Source of the DNA: Lentisphaerota bacterium
GTDB taxonomy: Bacteria; Verrucomicrobiota; Kiritimatiellia; RFP12; UBA1067
NCBI GenBank assembly: GCA_015061765.1
Contig: SUVZ01000086.1
Span: forward strand, 1-11,667
Direction of reading: 5' to 3'
Length of the DNA stretch: 11,667 nt
Positions 1-7,716 of this stretch are shown here, piece after piece. The notes below the pieces were generated by a model. The model ran no database searches. It had not been told where the DNA came from and saw only the letters and a program-made list of their open reading frames with translations. The translations under genes were made by a program, and so were the position numbers. The stretch's first letter is position 1. The number at the start of each line of letters is the position of its first letter.

Positions 1-1
1 C

Positions 2-1000
<999 letters not shown>

Positions 1001-1028
1001 TGGAACATCCGGAGAAGGGGAGCCAGTT

Positions 1029-2456
1029 ATGATGTCCAGAATGCGCGGTGCCCTGAGGTTTGCATGCCGTTCATCGCTTATGTCGCTGGCCCTGCTGGCC
1101 GCGTGCGAAACGATCCGCAATGCCGATGTCGCCAAGATGGAGGTCCTGCCTGCCGTGGATCCGCTGTTGGCAAAGCCCGCGGACCGTGTGGACCTGACGG
1201 GATTCCAGCTGGCTGATTTTGTCGATTTCGCGCTGACGAACCGTCCCGAGGTCATTTCGGCGGGATTGGCCGTGGAGGACAGGCTGATGGCCATAAGGAC
1301 GGTTGAGAGCGGAAAGCCGTTCATGCCACATCTCAGCATGTCCGCCAACTATGGACAGTCCACCGCCAACAACGGCTCCCACTTTTCCTGGCGCAACTCC
1401 GGCAGGTTCAACGGCAGTGTAGGGCTTGAGATGCTTCTTGTGGATTTCGGTCGGTACGATGCGGACTTCCGCAGCGCGTGCGAGGATCTCGCATCCGCGG
1501 AGATGTCATTGGCGGAGACGCGTCTCGGTGTGTTCGAGGAGGTCTCCACAGCCTACTTCACCCTCATGATGAACGATGCGCTTCTGGATGTCGCCCGCAC
1601 CAACGAATGGGAATGCATGAACCATCTGTCGCAGGCGACGAACCGCTTCGAGAACGGTGAGGCCAAGCTGCTCGATGTGCTGAGGGCCCGTCTTGACCTG
1701 TCCGAGGCGATACAGGCGCGCATCTCCGCATCGAACGACACGGTCACGGCCGGCGCGGAGTTCCTGCGTTCGCTCGGACTCTCCGCCGATCAGGCTTCGC
1801 GCGAGGATGTGCTTCCGGCATCCGGGAACGGACTCGATTCCACATTGAAGGAGTTTGAGCTTTCCAGAATGTCGGCCGTGGACGCACTTGCCCTGGCGCG
1901 CACGAATTCCCCGGCGTTGATGGTGAAGCGCGCACGTCTTCGCGTAGCCATGAACGAGGTCGATTGGGCCGTGGCGGATCTCTTTCCGGAACTGAAACTC
2001 ACCACCTCGTTCAACTTCGCCGATCCCGCATGGAACTGGAGCTGGGCGTTCGGTGCGGCTCAGTCGCTGTTCTTGGGCTGGCGAAAGACGACCGCCGTGG
2101 ATGCCGCCGTCATACGCATGCGCTCTGCCCGAATGGATGTGGAGGCCGCCGAGCGGACGCTTTCGCGCGACCTTGCCGTTGCGATCGCAAACAGGAACGA
2201 TTCGATCGCCTCTCTCGCCGCGGCCCGCACGTCTGTTAGACAGGCACGTGAGAATCTCCGCGTATCCAATGAGCAGTACAGGCTTGGCGAGGCTTCGCGC
2301 ATCGACTACACCACGGCTGTCTCAGACTATGCCGTAGCCCTCGGCAAGCGCGTAAAGGCCTTCTACGAGGGGCAGCTTGCGGAGGCGAGGATAATGCGTC
2401 TTACGGGTATCGATCCGATCTACCATCATCAGATCATAGAGGAGCAGAAACAATGA
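1029..2456 (+). CDS. TolC/NodT-like outer-membrane efflux lipoprotein
   Basis: Outer-membrane channel component of a tripartite efflux or type I secretion system; 475 residues, close to the usual size. The frame is open from 891, but that segment overlaps gyrB. The start at 1029 (ATG ATG) follows a purine-rich GGAGAAGGGGA at 1011-1021 and gives a proper lipoprotein signal: basic N-terminus, hydrophobic core, lipobox LAAC with Cys26. The two-fold repeat of the OEP family is visible. Repeat one has VDFGRYDADF (about 138-147) and RFENGEAKLLDVLRARLDL (about 206-224). Repeat two has SLFLGWRKTTAVDAA (about 346-360) and YRLGEASRIDYTTAVSDYAVA (about 427-447), separated by Ala/Arg-rich helical segments. 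The stop overlaps the adaptor start (ATGA), so the two are translationally coupled and almost certainly partners. The substrate is unknown, and no pump gene is present in the window. Confidence 0.9.
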   Translation: MMSRMRGALRFACRSSLMSLALLAACETIRNADVAKMEVLPAVDPLLAKPADRVDLTGFQLADFVDFALTNRPEVISAGLAVEDRLMAIRTVESGKPFMPHLSMSANYGQSTANNGSHFSWRNSGRFNGSVGLEMLLVDFGRYDADFRSACEDLASAEMSLAETRLGVFEEVSTAYFTLMMNDALLDVARTNEWECMNHLSQATNRFENGEAKLLDVLRARLDLSEAIQARISASNDTVTAGAEFLRSLGLSADQASREDVLPASGNGLDSTLKEFELSRMSAVDALALARTNSPALMVKRARLRVAMNEVDWAVADLFPELKLTTSFNFADPAWNWSWAFGAAQSLFLGWRKTTAVDAAVIRMRSARMDVEAAERTLSRDLAVAIANRNDSIASLAAARTSVRQARENLRVSNEQYRLGEASRIDYTTAVSDYAVALGKRVKAFYEGQLAEARIMRLTGIDPIYHHQIIEEQKQ

Positions 2457-3700
2457 TCCTGAAGTCGTCTGTCGTTTTCGCGGCACTGTCCATGATGGCT
2501 GCGATGCCGGGCTGCACCGAGCAGTTCGCCAAGAAGGAGGGGCCGAAGTTCCGTCTGGCCCCGATCTCCAGGGCGGATATCGTCAAGACCGTCGAGGCGA
2601 CCGGCACCGTCGCCCCGATCAAGAAGGTTGAGGTCGGCGCGCAGGTCAACGGACGCATCATAAAGCTTTTCGTGGATTTCAATTCCCATGTCACGAACGG
2701 TCAGGTCGTTGCGCTCATCGACCCGCAGGTGTACGACGCCCAGTACAAGAGCGCGCTCGCCCAGCTCCACGCGAATGAGGCGAACGTGATGAAGTGTGAG
2801 GCTGCGCTTGTGCTTGCGGAGAAGACGCTGGTGCGCAAGGAGTCGCTCTCGAAGAAGCAGTTGGCGTCCGTTGCGGACTACGATTCGGCGCTTGAGGTGC
2901 GCGACATCGCGGCTGCGGCGCTCAAGCAGGCGAAGGCGCAGGTCGAGCAGAGCCATGCAAGCGTCAGCCAGGCAAGGGCGAACCTCAACTACTGTACGAT
3001 CGTTTCCCCCGTGGACGGCACGGTGATTCTGCGCAGCGTCGATGAGGGGCAGACGGTCGTATCGTCCATGAACGCCGTTCCTCTTCTCACGATTGCGGAG
3101 GACCTGAGCCGCATCCAGGTGGAGGCAACCGTGCCCGAGGCGGATGTCGGGTCCATTCGCGAAGGGCAGCCCGTGACGTTCACGGCGGACGCGTACCGCA
3201 AGCGATTCAGGGGCATTGTGCGCCAGGTGCGCCTTGCCTCCACAACGGTGAACAATGTCGTCACCTATCCGATCATCATCGAGGCGGCGAATGACGATCC
3301 GAATGCAATGCTCTTTCCCGGCATGACGGCAAACATATCAGTCGAGACGGCTCGTGCCGAAGGTGTCGTGGCGGTGTCGTCGGCAGCGTTGAGGTTCCGT
3401 CCGAACAATGACGACTACGAAGCGGCAAAGGCGGCGGCCGGCGGCGAGATTCCGCGTGGACGCAAGATATGGATCAAGGACGGCGATGCGGGCATGAAGT
3501 TCGTGAAGGTGGAGGAGGGCGTCTCCGACACGTCGTTCACGCAGCTTGTCGGCGCCGACGGGCTTGAGGGCAAGGAGGCGATTCTCGGTTACGCCACCGC
3601 GCGCACGGCCTCCAGTGCCGGAGGCGCCGTCAATCCGTTCAGGCCGAAGTTCCCGCAGCGCAACAAGAACAGGGGAACTGCGCCCGAACCCCGGAAATGA
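2453..3700 (+). CDS. MacA/HlyD-type periplasmic adaptor lipoprotein
   Basis: Membrane fusion protein linking an inner-membrane pump (ABC MacB-like or RND) to the outer-membrane channel; 415 residues. The start overlaps the upstream stop as ATGA, with GAGGAG at 2439-2444 eight bases ahead. The N-terminus has a short hydrophobic stretch ending MPGC (Cys21), a weak but plausible lipobox. Domain order follows the family: first lipoyl half-motif around VEVGAQVNGRI (59-69) to GQVVALID (83-90); an alpha-helical hairpin rich in Ala, Gln and Lys (about 93-180); second lipoyl half CTIVSPVDGTVILRSVDEGQ (181-200); beta-barrel domain (about 210-290); and LFPGMTANISVE (about 297-308) in the membrane-proximal part. 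The tail (about 392-415) is Pro/Arg/Lys-rich and probably disordered. The resemblance is closest to MacA-like adaptors, but without the pump gene the class (ABC or RND) stays open. Confidence 0.9.
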   Translation: MILKSSVVFAALSMMAAMPGCTEQFAKKEGPKFRLAPISRADIVKTVEATGTVAPIKKVEVGAQVNGRIIKLFVDFNSHVTNGQVVALIDPQVYDAQYKSALAQLHANEANVMKCEAALVLAEKTLVRKESLSKKQLASVADYDSALEVRDIAAAALKQAKAQVEQSHASVSQARANLNYCTIVSPVDGTVILRSVDEGQTVVSSMNAVPLLTIAEDLSRIQVEATVPEADVGSIREGQPVTFTADAYRKRFRGIVRQVRLASTTVNNVVTYPIIIEAANDDPNAMLFPGMTANISVETARAEGVVAVSSAALRFRPNNDDYEAAKAAAGGEIPRGRKIWIKDGDAGMKFVKVEEGVSDTSFTQLVGADGLEGKEAILGYATARTASSAGGAVNPFRPKFPQRNKNRGTAPEPRK

Positions 3701-3709
3701 TGCCGGCAA

Positions 3710-3726
3710 GGCCGCGGTCCGCGGTT
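3710..3726 (+). other. Intercistronic GC-rich hairpin between the adaptor and Smr genes
   Basis: The bases can fold as GGCCGCG, loop GTC, CGCGGTT: seven pairs, of which two are G-U. The hairpin sits in the 41 bp between the adaptor stop and the Smr start and ends directly before the Shine-Dalgarno GAAGGA (3727-3732). There is no U-tract, so it is not an ordinary intrinsic terminator. It may protect the 3' end of the upstream message or tune translation of the next gene. It could also be chance in GC-rich DNA. Confidence 0.35.
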
Positions 3727-3741
3727 GAAGGATGACAGCCA

Positions 3742-4092
3742 ATGGCGAAAAGACCCGACTTCCCCGAGTATGACCTGCATCCGTGCGGAGCGCGCGTGGA
3801 CGACGCGCTTGCGCAGCTGAACCGAATCGTCTCATCCGCGCGTGGAGGCGGCGCTGACGTGTTCGCCGTCATAACCGGATACGGGTCGTCCGGCGGCACC
3901 GCCATGATCAAGAGTGCAGTTCTTGCCGCCTGCCGCAAATACAGGAGACAGAACCACATCCGCGGATTTCTCGACGGCGAGTATGCGGGAGACATATTTT
4001 CGGCTCAGTATCTGTCGTTCCCGGAGGCGTCACGGATTCCCGTGTTCTACAAGCGCTTCCCTAATCCGGGGCTAGTTTTCATCTGTGTGTAG
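3742..4092 (+). CDS. Small Smr-domain protein
   Basis: A 116-residue protein resembling the Smr (small MutS-related) domain, a nucleic-acid-binding and nicking fold found alone or at the C-terminus of MutS2. ATG at 3742 has GAAGGA at 3727-3732, nine bases ahead. Visible family signatures are the DLH motif (residues 11-13), followed by a V-D-x-A-L helix, and ITGYGSSGGTAMIKSAV (44-60). That second block takes the place of the IHGxGTGxLRxxV loop, with Thr45 where His is usual. The chain then has a basic helix (CRKYRRQNHIR) and extends about 40 residues to NPGLVFICV, which resembles the final strand of Smr domains. The first loop carries an extra Pro-Cys (DLHPCG). It lies 41 bp after the adaptor gene and is probably in the same transcript, although the functions look unrelated. 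The Smr assignment is from motif shape only; activity cannot be inferred with the changed loop. Confidence 0.7.
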   Translation: MAKRPDFPEYDLHPCGARVDDALAQLNRIVSSARGGGADVFAVITGYGSSGGTAMIKSAVLAACRKYRRQNHIRGFLDGEYAGDIFSAQYLSFPEASRIPVFYKRFPNPGLVFICV

Positions 4093-4143
4093 ATGACGTG
4101 TTGCTGGTCCATTGGAGGCACTGCAGACGTTGATTCCGTATAG

Positions 4144-4181
4144 AAAAAGACGATCCGGCCGCAATCGACCAGACCGTCTTT
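4144..4181 (-). terminator. Intrinsic terminator of the minus-strand CBM48 gene
   Basis: Read on the minus strand, 4181 to 4146 folds into a 16-pair stem with loop ATTG. Thirteen pairs are Watson-Crick and three are G-U (pairs 8, 11 and 14 from the base). The stem ends in GTCTTT, and the T-run continues to 4144. On the plus strand the same three positions become A-C mismatches. The stem is therefore complete only in minus-strand RNA, which identifies the gene it serves: it begins 23 bp after that gene's stop codon. A weaker plus-strand role, ending the Smr transcript, is possible. Confidence 0.85.
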
Positions 4182-4203
4182 CACTTTCTCGTTGTCGAAG
4201 GGA

Positions 4204-4575
4204 TTACTTGATTACGAGTTTGGAGTTGAACGTACCCTTGTCATTCGGGACGAACTCGGTGTTCTGATCGTCGGTAGCCCACTTGTCACCGATGATGAAC
4301 TTGTACTGGTACTCGCCGGGAGCGAGCTTCACCGTTGCGGAATAGACGCCGTTTGCCTTCTTGAACGTCATCTTCTTCGCCTTGGTTTCCCAATCGGTGA
4401 AGGATCCCGCCAAACGGACATCCTGACCAGCTTCGGCGTGCACAGTGAATGTGACGCTCTTGAGAGCCGCCTTCTTCGCGGCACACTTCTTGGGAGCGGT
4501 GCATTTCTTGGCGCAAGCTTTTTCTGCCGGCTTTTTCGTTGCAGTCTTGGCGGCGGTTTTGGTTGTCTTTTTCAT
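4204..4575 (-). CDS. Glycogen-binding (CBM48/AMPK-beta-like) protein with Lys/Ala/Cys-rich tail
   Basis: A 123-residue cytoplasmic protein in two parts. Residues 1-39 are a basic, histone-H1-like tail with 14 lysines, many alanines and threonines, and three cysteines (21, 25, 31) set among Lys pairs. Residues 40-123 form an early-set/CBM48 beta-sandwich: GSFTDW (Trp62), PGEYQYKF (Lys92), DKWATDD (Trp99) and KGTFNSKLVIK (Thr115, Asn117). These match the carbohydrate-contacting Trp, Lys, Trp, Thr and Asn of the AMPK beta-subunit glycogen-binding domain. The frame is open to 4668, but the ATG at 4575 is preferred: it sits eight bases after a GAG in GAAAGAG, lies downstream of a good promoter, and begins the Lys-rich tail. 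There is no signal peptide and no catalytic domain. A role in glycogen or starch-like granule binding is likely from the domain. What the tail binds (nucleic acid, acidic protein) is inference. Confidence 0.88.
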   Translation of the reverse strand: MKKTTKTAAKTATKKPAEKACAKKCTAPKKCAAKKAALKSVTFTVHAEAGQDVRLAGSFTDWETKAKKMTFKKANGVYSATVKLAPGEYQYKFIIGDKWATDDQNTEFVPNDKGTFNSKLVIK

Positions 4576-4630
4576 TGTTTTTACTCTTTCGCTTATCAGA
4601 TTCACACGAATCCGAAATAAACAAGTCCAT

Positions 4631-4659
4631 ATTTTACAAAAAACAACATTTTTTTGCAA
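4631..4659 (-). promoter_or_regulatory. Promoter of the CBM48 gene
   Basis: On the minus strand: -35 TTGCAA (4659-4654), a 17-base spacer, and -10 TAAAAT (4636-4631). The expected start near 4624 gives a 5' leader of about 50 bases before the ATG at 4575. The spacer is T/A-rich. Its -35 lies 51 bp from the -35 of the divergent promoter for the beta-solenoid gene, so a single regulator could act on both. Confidence 0.65.
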
Positions 4660-4710
4660 GTCTCTCATCCGTTTAGGCGTAATCGGTTAGCCGGATTTCT
4701 GTAATTCGCA

Positions 4711-4739
4711 TTGCATTTTGTGTTCAGATATGATATTTT
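4711..4739 (+). promoter_or_regulatory. Extended -10 promoter of the secreted glycan cluster
   Basis: -35 TTGCAT (4711-4716), a 17-base spacer, and -10 TATTTT (4734-4739) preceded by TGA, which makes an extended -10. The expected start near 4746 gives a leader of about 43 bases before ATG 4789. An imperfect inverted repeat (AATCGG, TTAG, CCGGATT; 4681-4697) lies just upstream and could be an operator; that part is speculative. Confidence 0.65.
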
Positions 4740-4775
4740 GTCTGCGTCATGGGGCAGGTGCATCAATCCGTAAAT

Positions 4776-4779
4776 GGAG
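4776..4779 (+). promoter_or_regulatory. Shine-Dalgarno GGAG that sets the start of the beta-solenoid gene
   Basis: GGAG ends nine bases before ATG 4789. An in-frame ATG at 4774 overlaps this site and has no ribosome-binding sequence of its own, so 4789 is the better start. It also gives a cleaner signal peptide. Confidence 0.7.
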
Positions 4780-4788
4780 AATCAATCC

Positions 4789-7698
4789 ATGAATAAAACC
4801 AGAGCAAATACTATTCTTGCTTATGGCGCGGCGCAATTTAGATGTCTCGCCGCCATTGCCGTAGCCCTCTGTACGCCTTTTGCGCACGCGGAGACGAATG
4901 TGAATAGCGCCAATCATGTCGATGGCAGCGGCAACCTCGTTTACACGGCGGAGGCGGACGGCGAGACGGTTTCGTTCGACGGCGGGGCGGGCATCGTTTA
5001 CGGTACGACTTTCACGGGCAATACCGCATCGTTCAATCCGTACAATGCATCGAGCGTTCTGACCGTCATCAACCCGCTCGTCGCGATCCCCAATTCCTCG
5101 CTCGGCGTCGCACAAGGCACGACCGTGTTCTCCGGCGGCCTTACACCGAATACCTCGATTTCCGGATCTGCCTGGAACGCCTATTTCTCGAAAACCGGCG
5201 CAGGCACGGCGAAGTTCACCGGTGCTGTCGATTTCAGCGCAAACAACTACGGTCCGCATTTCAATGTCGCCGAAGGCGTTGCACAGTTCGCAGGTTCCGG
5301 CATAACGCACAAACTCGTCTATCTGTACGTCGGCAGGATGGCGGGAAGCACCGCGGTTTTCACAAACAGCGGCAGCACGGTCTCCGTGTCCGGCAGACTG
5401 TTTGTAGGATCGGAAAGTGCGGCGAATGACGGGACGGTATCGCAAGGCGGTTCGGGAACGTTCGTGATAGACGGCGGATCGTCCACGATCGCTGGAAATG
5501 CCTATCTCGGTGCGGGGGCTTCCGGCTCGTCGACAGTCGAAGTGCGCGGCGGCGGATCGCTGACGATGACCGGCGGCAATAAGTATTTCGGCTACGCGAC
5601 GAGTTCTGCGTACGCGCCGAAATCTCTGCTGGCGATTGAAAACGGAACGGTGAATTTCAACTATTATCCCGTTTATTTCGGCTACGGCAGCGTGGCGAAT
5701 TCTTCTCCGCGATCCATCCTGAAAATCGGCGCAGACGGAACGTTCAATTCAACTGCCGGTACGCTTGTTTTCGGACATGAAGCCGGAAATATCGCGCGTC
5801 TCGAGATGGAAGGCGGCACGTTCAAAGCAAACAACGCAACATTCGGCAACAAGGGATCCTTCCGCGGGACGATGACAGGCGGCAATGTTGATATAAGCCA
5901 AAACTTCTACCTTGGCAATTATTCGACCTCTCCGAACAGATTTGACATGATGGGCGGCACACTCTCAGCGGCCAACTGCACTTACAGATATATCGGCTAC
6001 AACTATGGCAACACAGCGGCCGGCTCCGTGACGAGCGTTTTGACGGTAGCCCGTTCCGCCGTGTTCTCGACAGGTAGCAAGTCCATGTATCTGGGCTTTG
6101 GCGGCTCCGCAACCGCCACGGCGCACGGCGAAATACATCTTTCGGACGGCGGTGTTTTCGAGGCGAAGGACATCAACCCGAATCCAGGTGATTTTACCGA
6201 TACGTTTGCAAGCCGCAAGTTGACGTCCGACGGCGGAACGTTCCGCATCCTCGGAAACGGCGTCACATGGCTCAGGTCGGCGAATCTGGAATCGTACGTC
6301 GGCCGTCGCGGCGTCACGTTCGACACGGGAAGCAACACGGCCACGATAGAAGACTTCGCCTCCGACGGCAAGTCGCCCGGGCAGATACGCAAGGCAGGTA
6401 GCGGCACGCTCGTCCTTGGCAAACTCCCGCAGACGCACGGAGGCGTTGCGGTTAAGCAGGGTACGCTGAAACTTTCCTCCGGCGCGACTGTCGGCGCCGC
6501 GTACACACCGGAGATGGCCAAAGTTGAAGCCGCCGGCAACACGTATCCGGAAAATGCGTCGGACGCGCTCAAAGGCGCCAACTACCTTCTTCACCGCTGG
6601 AGCTTCAACTGCGGCAGCCTTTACGATTCCGTTGCGGCAAAGAAGGCTACCGTTTACGGCGACATTGAGCCGGATGTCGTCGACGCCAATGCGAATCTCA
6701 TAACGACTCCGCTTCTGTCGAACGCCTCGACGTATCTCGACCTCGGGTCGGGGCTGTTCGGCGACAACGAAAGCGATTTCACCGTGGAGTTTTGGGCTTC
6801 CGTGCTGCAATCCGCCGGCGATGGCGAACTCGCGGTCATCGGCAAGAGCGGAAACAGTCAGACGCTCATCTTCATAAACACCGCTACCGGTCTTGTAAAG
6901 GCGCGGGTGAACGGAGCAGGCCACAATGACAACAAATATCTTGGCGCACATGTTCCCGGCACGATGTACCACTATTCGATCGTCTTCAAGCGCAACGCAA
7001 ACGGCAAATACGATACCACCGTCTGCCGCAGGGATTCCGCCGGAGAGGTTGTCGGCACATCCTTGTCGCTTGCCGGCTCCCCGTTCTCCCCGTATCTCCA
7101 CGCCGATTCGTTCTGTTTTGCCGCCTCGCCTGCGTTTCCAAATGTGAACACGCGCGGAATCAAGGTCGACGAGGTTCGAATTTGGAAGGCTGCGCTCTCC
7201 GACGCGCAGCTTGCGAAGAACGCTATTCTCGGGCCGGACGAGCTGCCGCTCCTTGATATGGGCGACGACTATGATTCCACCGGTCCTGTCGACATTGCCG
7301 AAGGCGCGGTTTTCGACCTCGGCGGGAACTCGATTTCCTATGGCTCCCTTTCCGGGGCGGGCACTGTTAAAAACGGTACGATTACCGTTACCGATGCTTT
7401 GACACCGCTCGGTGGCACGATGGAAATCGCGGCGGGAACGACCGTGAAAGTTACGGGTGAGATTGTATTTGGCGAGGGCGACAGTTTGAATGTCAGGGGA
7501 ACGCTTGATTTGAGGGAGGCGACCGTCAAATACGTCTCGACGTCGCGCTTGGAGTCGACCGTCAGCCTTGCGATGGCGACTGACGGCGGAATTATTCTCG
7601 GACCGCCTGCCGCGATAGACGACTCTCGCTACTTTATCTCTGTTAGCCCGAGTTCGGTGAAGGTGTCGCCCAAAGGCTTTTCCCTCATCATCAGATAA
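4789..7698 (+). CDS. Secreted beta-solenoid protein with autotransporter-associated strand repeat and LamG-like domain
   Basis: A large exported protein of 969 residues. A Sec signal peptide is clear, with a hydrophobic core to Cys28 and likely cleavage after AHA34. Residues about 170-440 hold ten irregular repeats marked by an aromatic/hydrophobic-Gly motif (YVG, FVG, YLG, YFG, YFG, VFG, TFG, YLG, YIG, YLG). The glycines fall at 182, 207, 241, 268, 298, 329, 353, 376, 403 and 436, often preceded by GG(T/S)-hydrophobic; this suggests a right-handed beta-solenoid. Residues about 535-563 (AGSGTLVLGKL, then GGVAVKQGTLKL) match the autotransporter-associated beta-strand repeat (PF12951/TIGR02601). 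Residues about 600-817 form a LamG/concanavalin-like jelly roll, from HRWSF through FTVEFWAS to VDEVRIWKAALSDAQL. A further strand-rich region ends at FSLIIR. There is no C-terminal 12-strand barrel, so it is not a classical type V autotransporter. Likely role: surface or extracellular glycan binding. The glycosidase gene follows after 18 bp. Confidence 0.85.
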   Translation: MNKTRANTILAYGAAQFRCLAAIAVALCTPFAHAETNVNSANHVDGSGNLVYTAEADGETVSFDGGAGIVYGTTFTGNTASFNPYNASSVLTVINPLVAIPNSSLGVAQGTTVFSGGLTPNTSISGSAWNAYFSKTGAGTAKFTGAVDFSANNYGPHFNVAEGVAQFAGSGITHKLVYLYVGRMAGSTAVFTNSGSTVSVSGRLFVGSESAANDGTVSQGGSGTFVIDGGSSTIAGNAYLGAGASGSSTVEVRGGGSLTMTGGNKYFGYATSSAYAPKSLLAIENGTVNFNYYPVYFGYGSVANSSPRSILKIGADGTFNSTAGTLVFGHEAGNIARLEMEGGTFKANNATFGNKGSFRGTMTGGNVDISQNFYLGNYSTSPNRFDMMGGTLSAANCTYRYIGYNYGNTAAGSVTSVLTVARSAVFSTGSKSMYLGFGGSATATAHGEIHLSDGGVFEAKDINPNPGDFTDTFASRKLTSDGGTFRILGNGVTWLRSANLESYVGRRGVTFDTGSNTATIEDFASDGKSPGQIRKAGSGTLVLGKLPQTHGGVAVKQGTLKLSSGATVGAAYTPEMAKVEAAGNTYPENASDALKGANYLLHRWSFNCGSLYDSVAAKKATVYGDIEPDVVDANANLITTPLLSNASTYLDLGSGLFGDNESDFTVEFWASVLQSAGDGELAVIGKSGNSQTLIFINTATGLVKARVNGAGHNDNKYLGAHVPGTMYHYSIVFKRNANGKYDTTVCRRDSAGEVVGTSLSLAGSPFSPYLHADSFCFAASPAFPNVNTRGIKVDEVRIWKAALSDAQLAKNAILGPDELPLLDMGDDYDSTGPVDIAEGAVFDLGGNSISYGSLSGAGTVKNGTITVTDALTPLGGTMEIAAGTTVKVTGEIVFGEGDSLNVRGTLDLREATVKYVSTSRLESTVSLAMATDGGIILGPPAAIDDSRYFISVSPSSVKVSPKGFSLIIR

Positions 7699-7704
7699 TG
7701 TCCT

Positions 7705-7708
7705 GGAG
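7705..7708 (+). promoter_or_regulatory. Shine-Dalgarno GGAG that sets the start of the glycosidase-like gene
   Basis: GGAG lies eight bases before ATG 7717. The frame can also be opened at GTG 7708, but that GTG overlaps the GGAG itself and has no site upstream, so 7717 is preferred. Confidence 0.7.
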
Positions 7709-7716
7709 TGATAAAA

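Noticed and set aside
3697..3735. Twelve-codon frame whose ATG overlaps the adaptor stop
   Set aside because: Too short, translates to a Pro/Arg-rich peptide without features, and lies over the intercistronic hairpin. Probably chance.
4093..4143. Sixteen-codon frame starting directly after the Smr stop codon and in the same frame
   Set aside because: It could suggest UAG read-through, but the extension has no recognisable feature, and the Smr protein already ends with a plausible final strand. No stop-codon context evidence supports it.
4747..5445. Open frame of 232 codons on the minus strand reaching into the divergent promoter region
   Set aside because: Antisense to the start of the beta-solenoid gene, with low-complexity Arg-rich translation. 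It would use none of the promoters seen.
5965..7101. Open frame of 378 codons on the minus strand opposite the beta-solenoid/LamG gene
   Set aside because: It lies wholly inside a well-supported plus-strand gene with signal peptide and recognisable domains. Its translation is Arg/Val-rich with no motif, and it has no promoter or ribosome-binding site. Long antisense frames are expected in GC-rich coding DNA.
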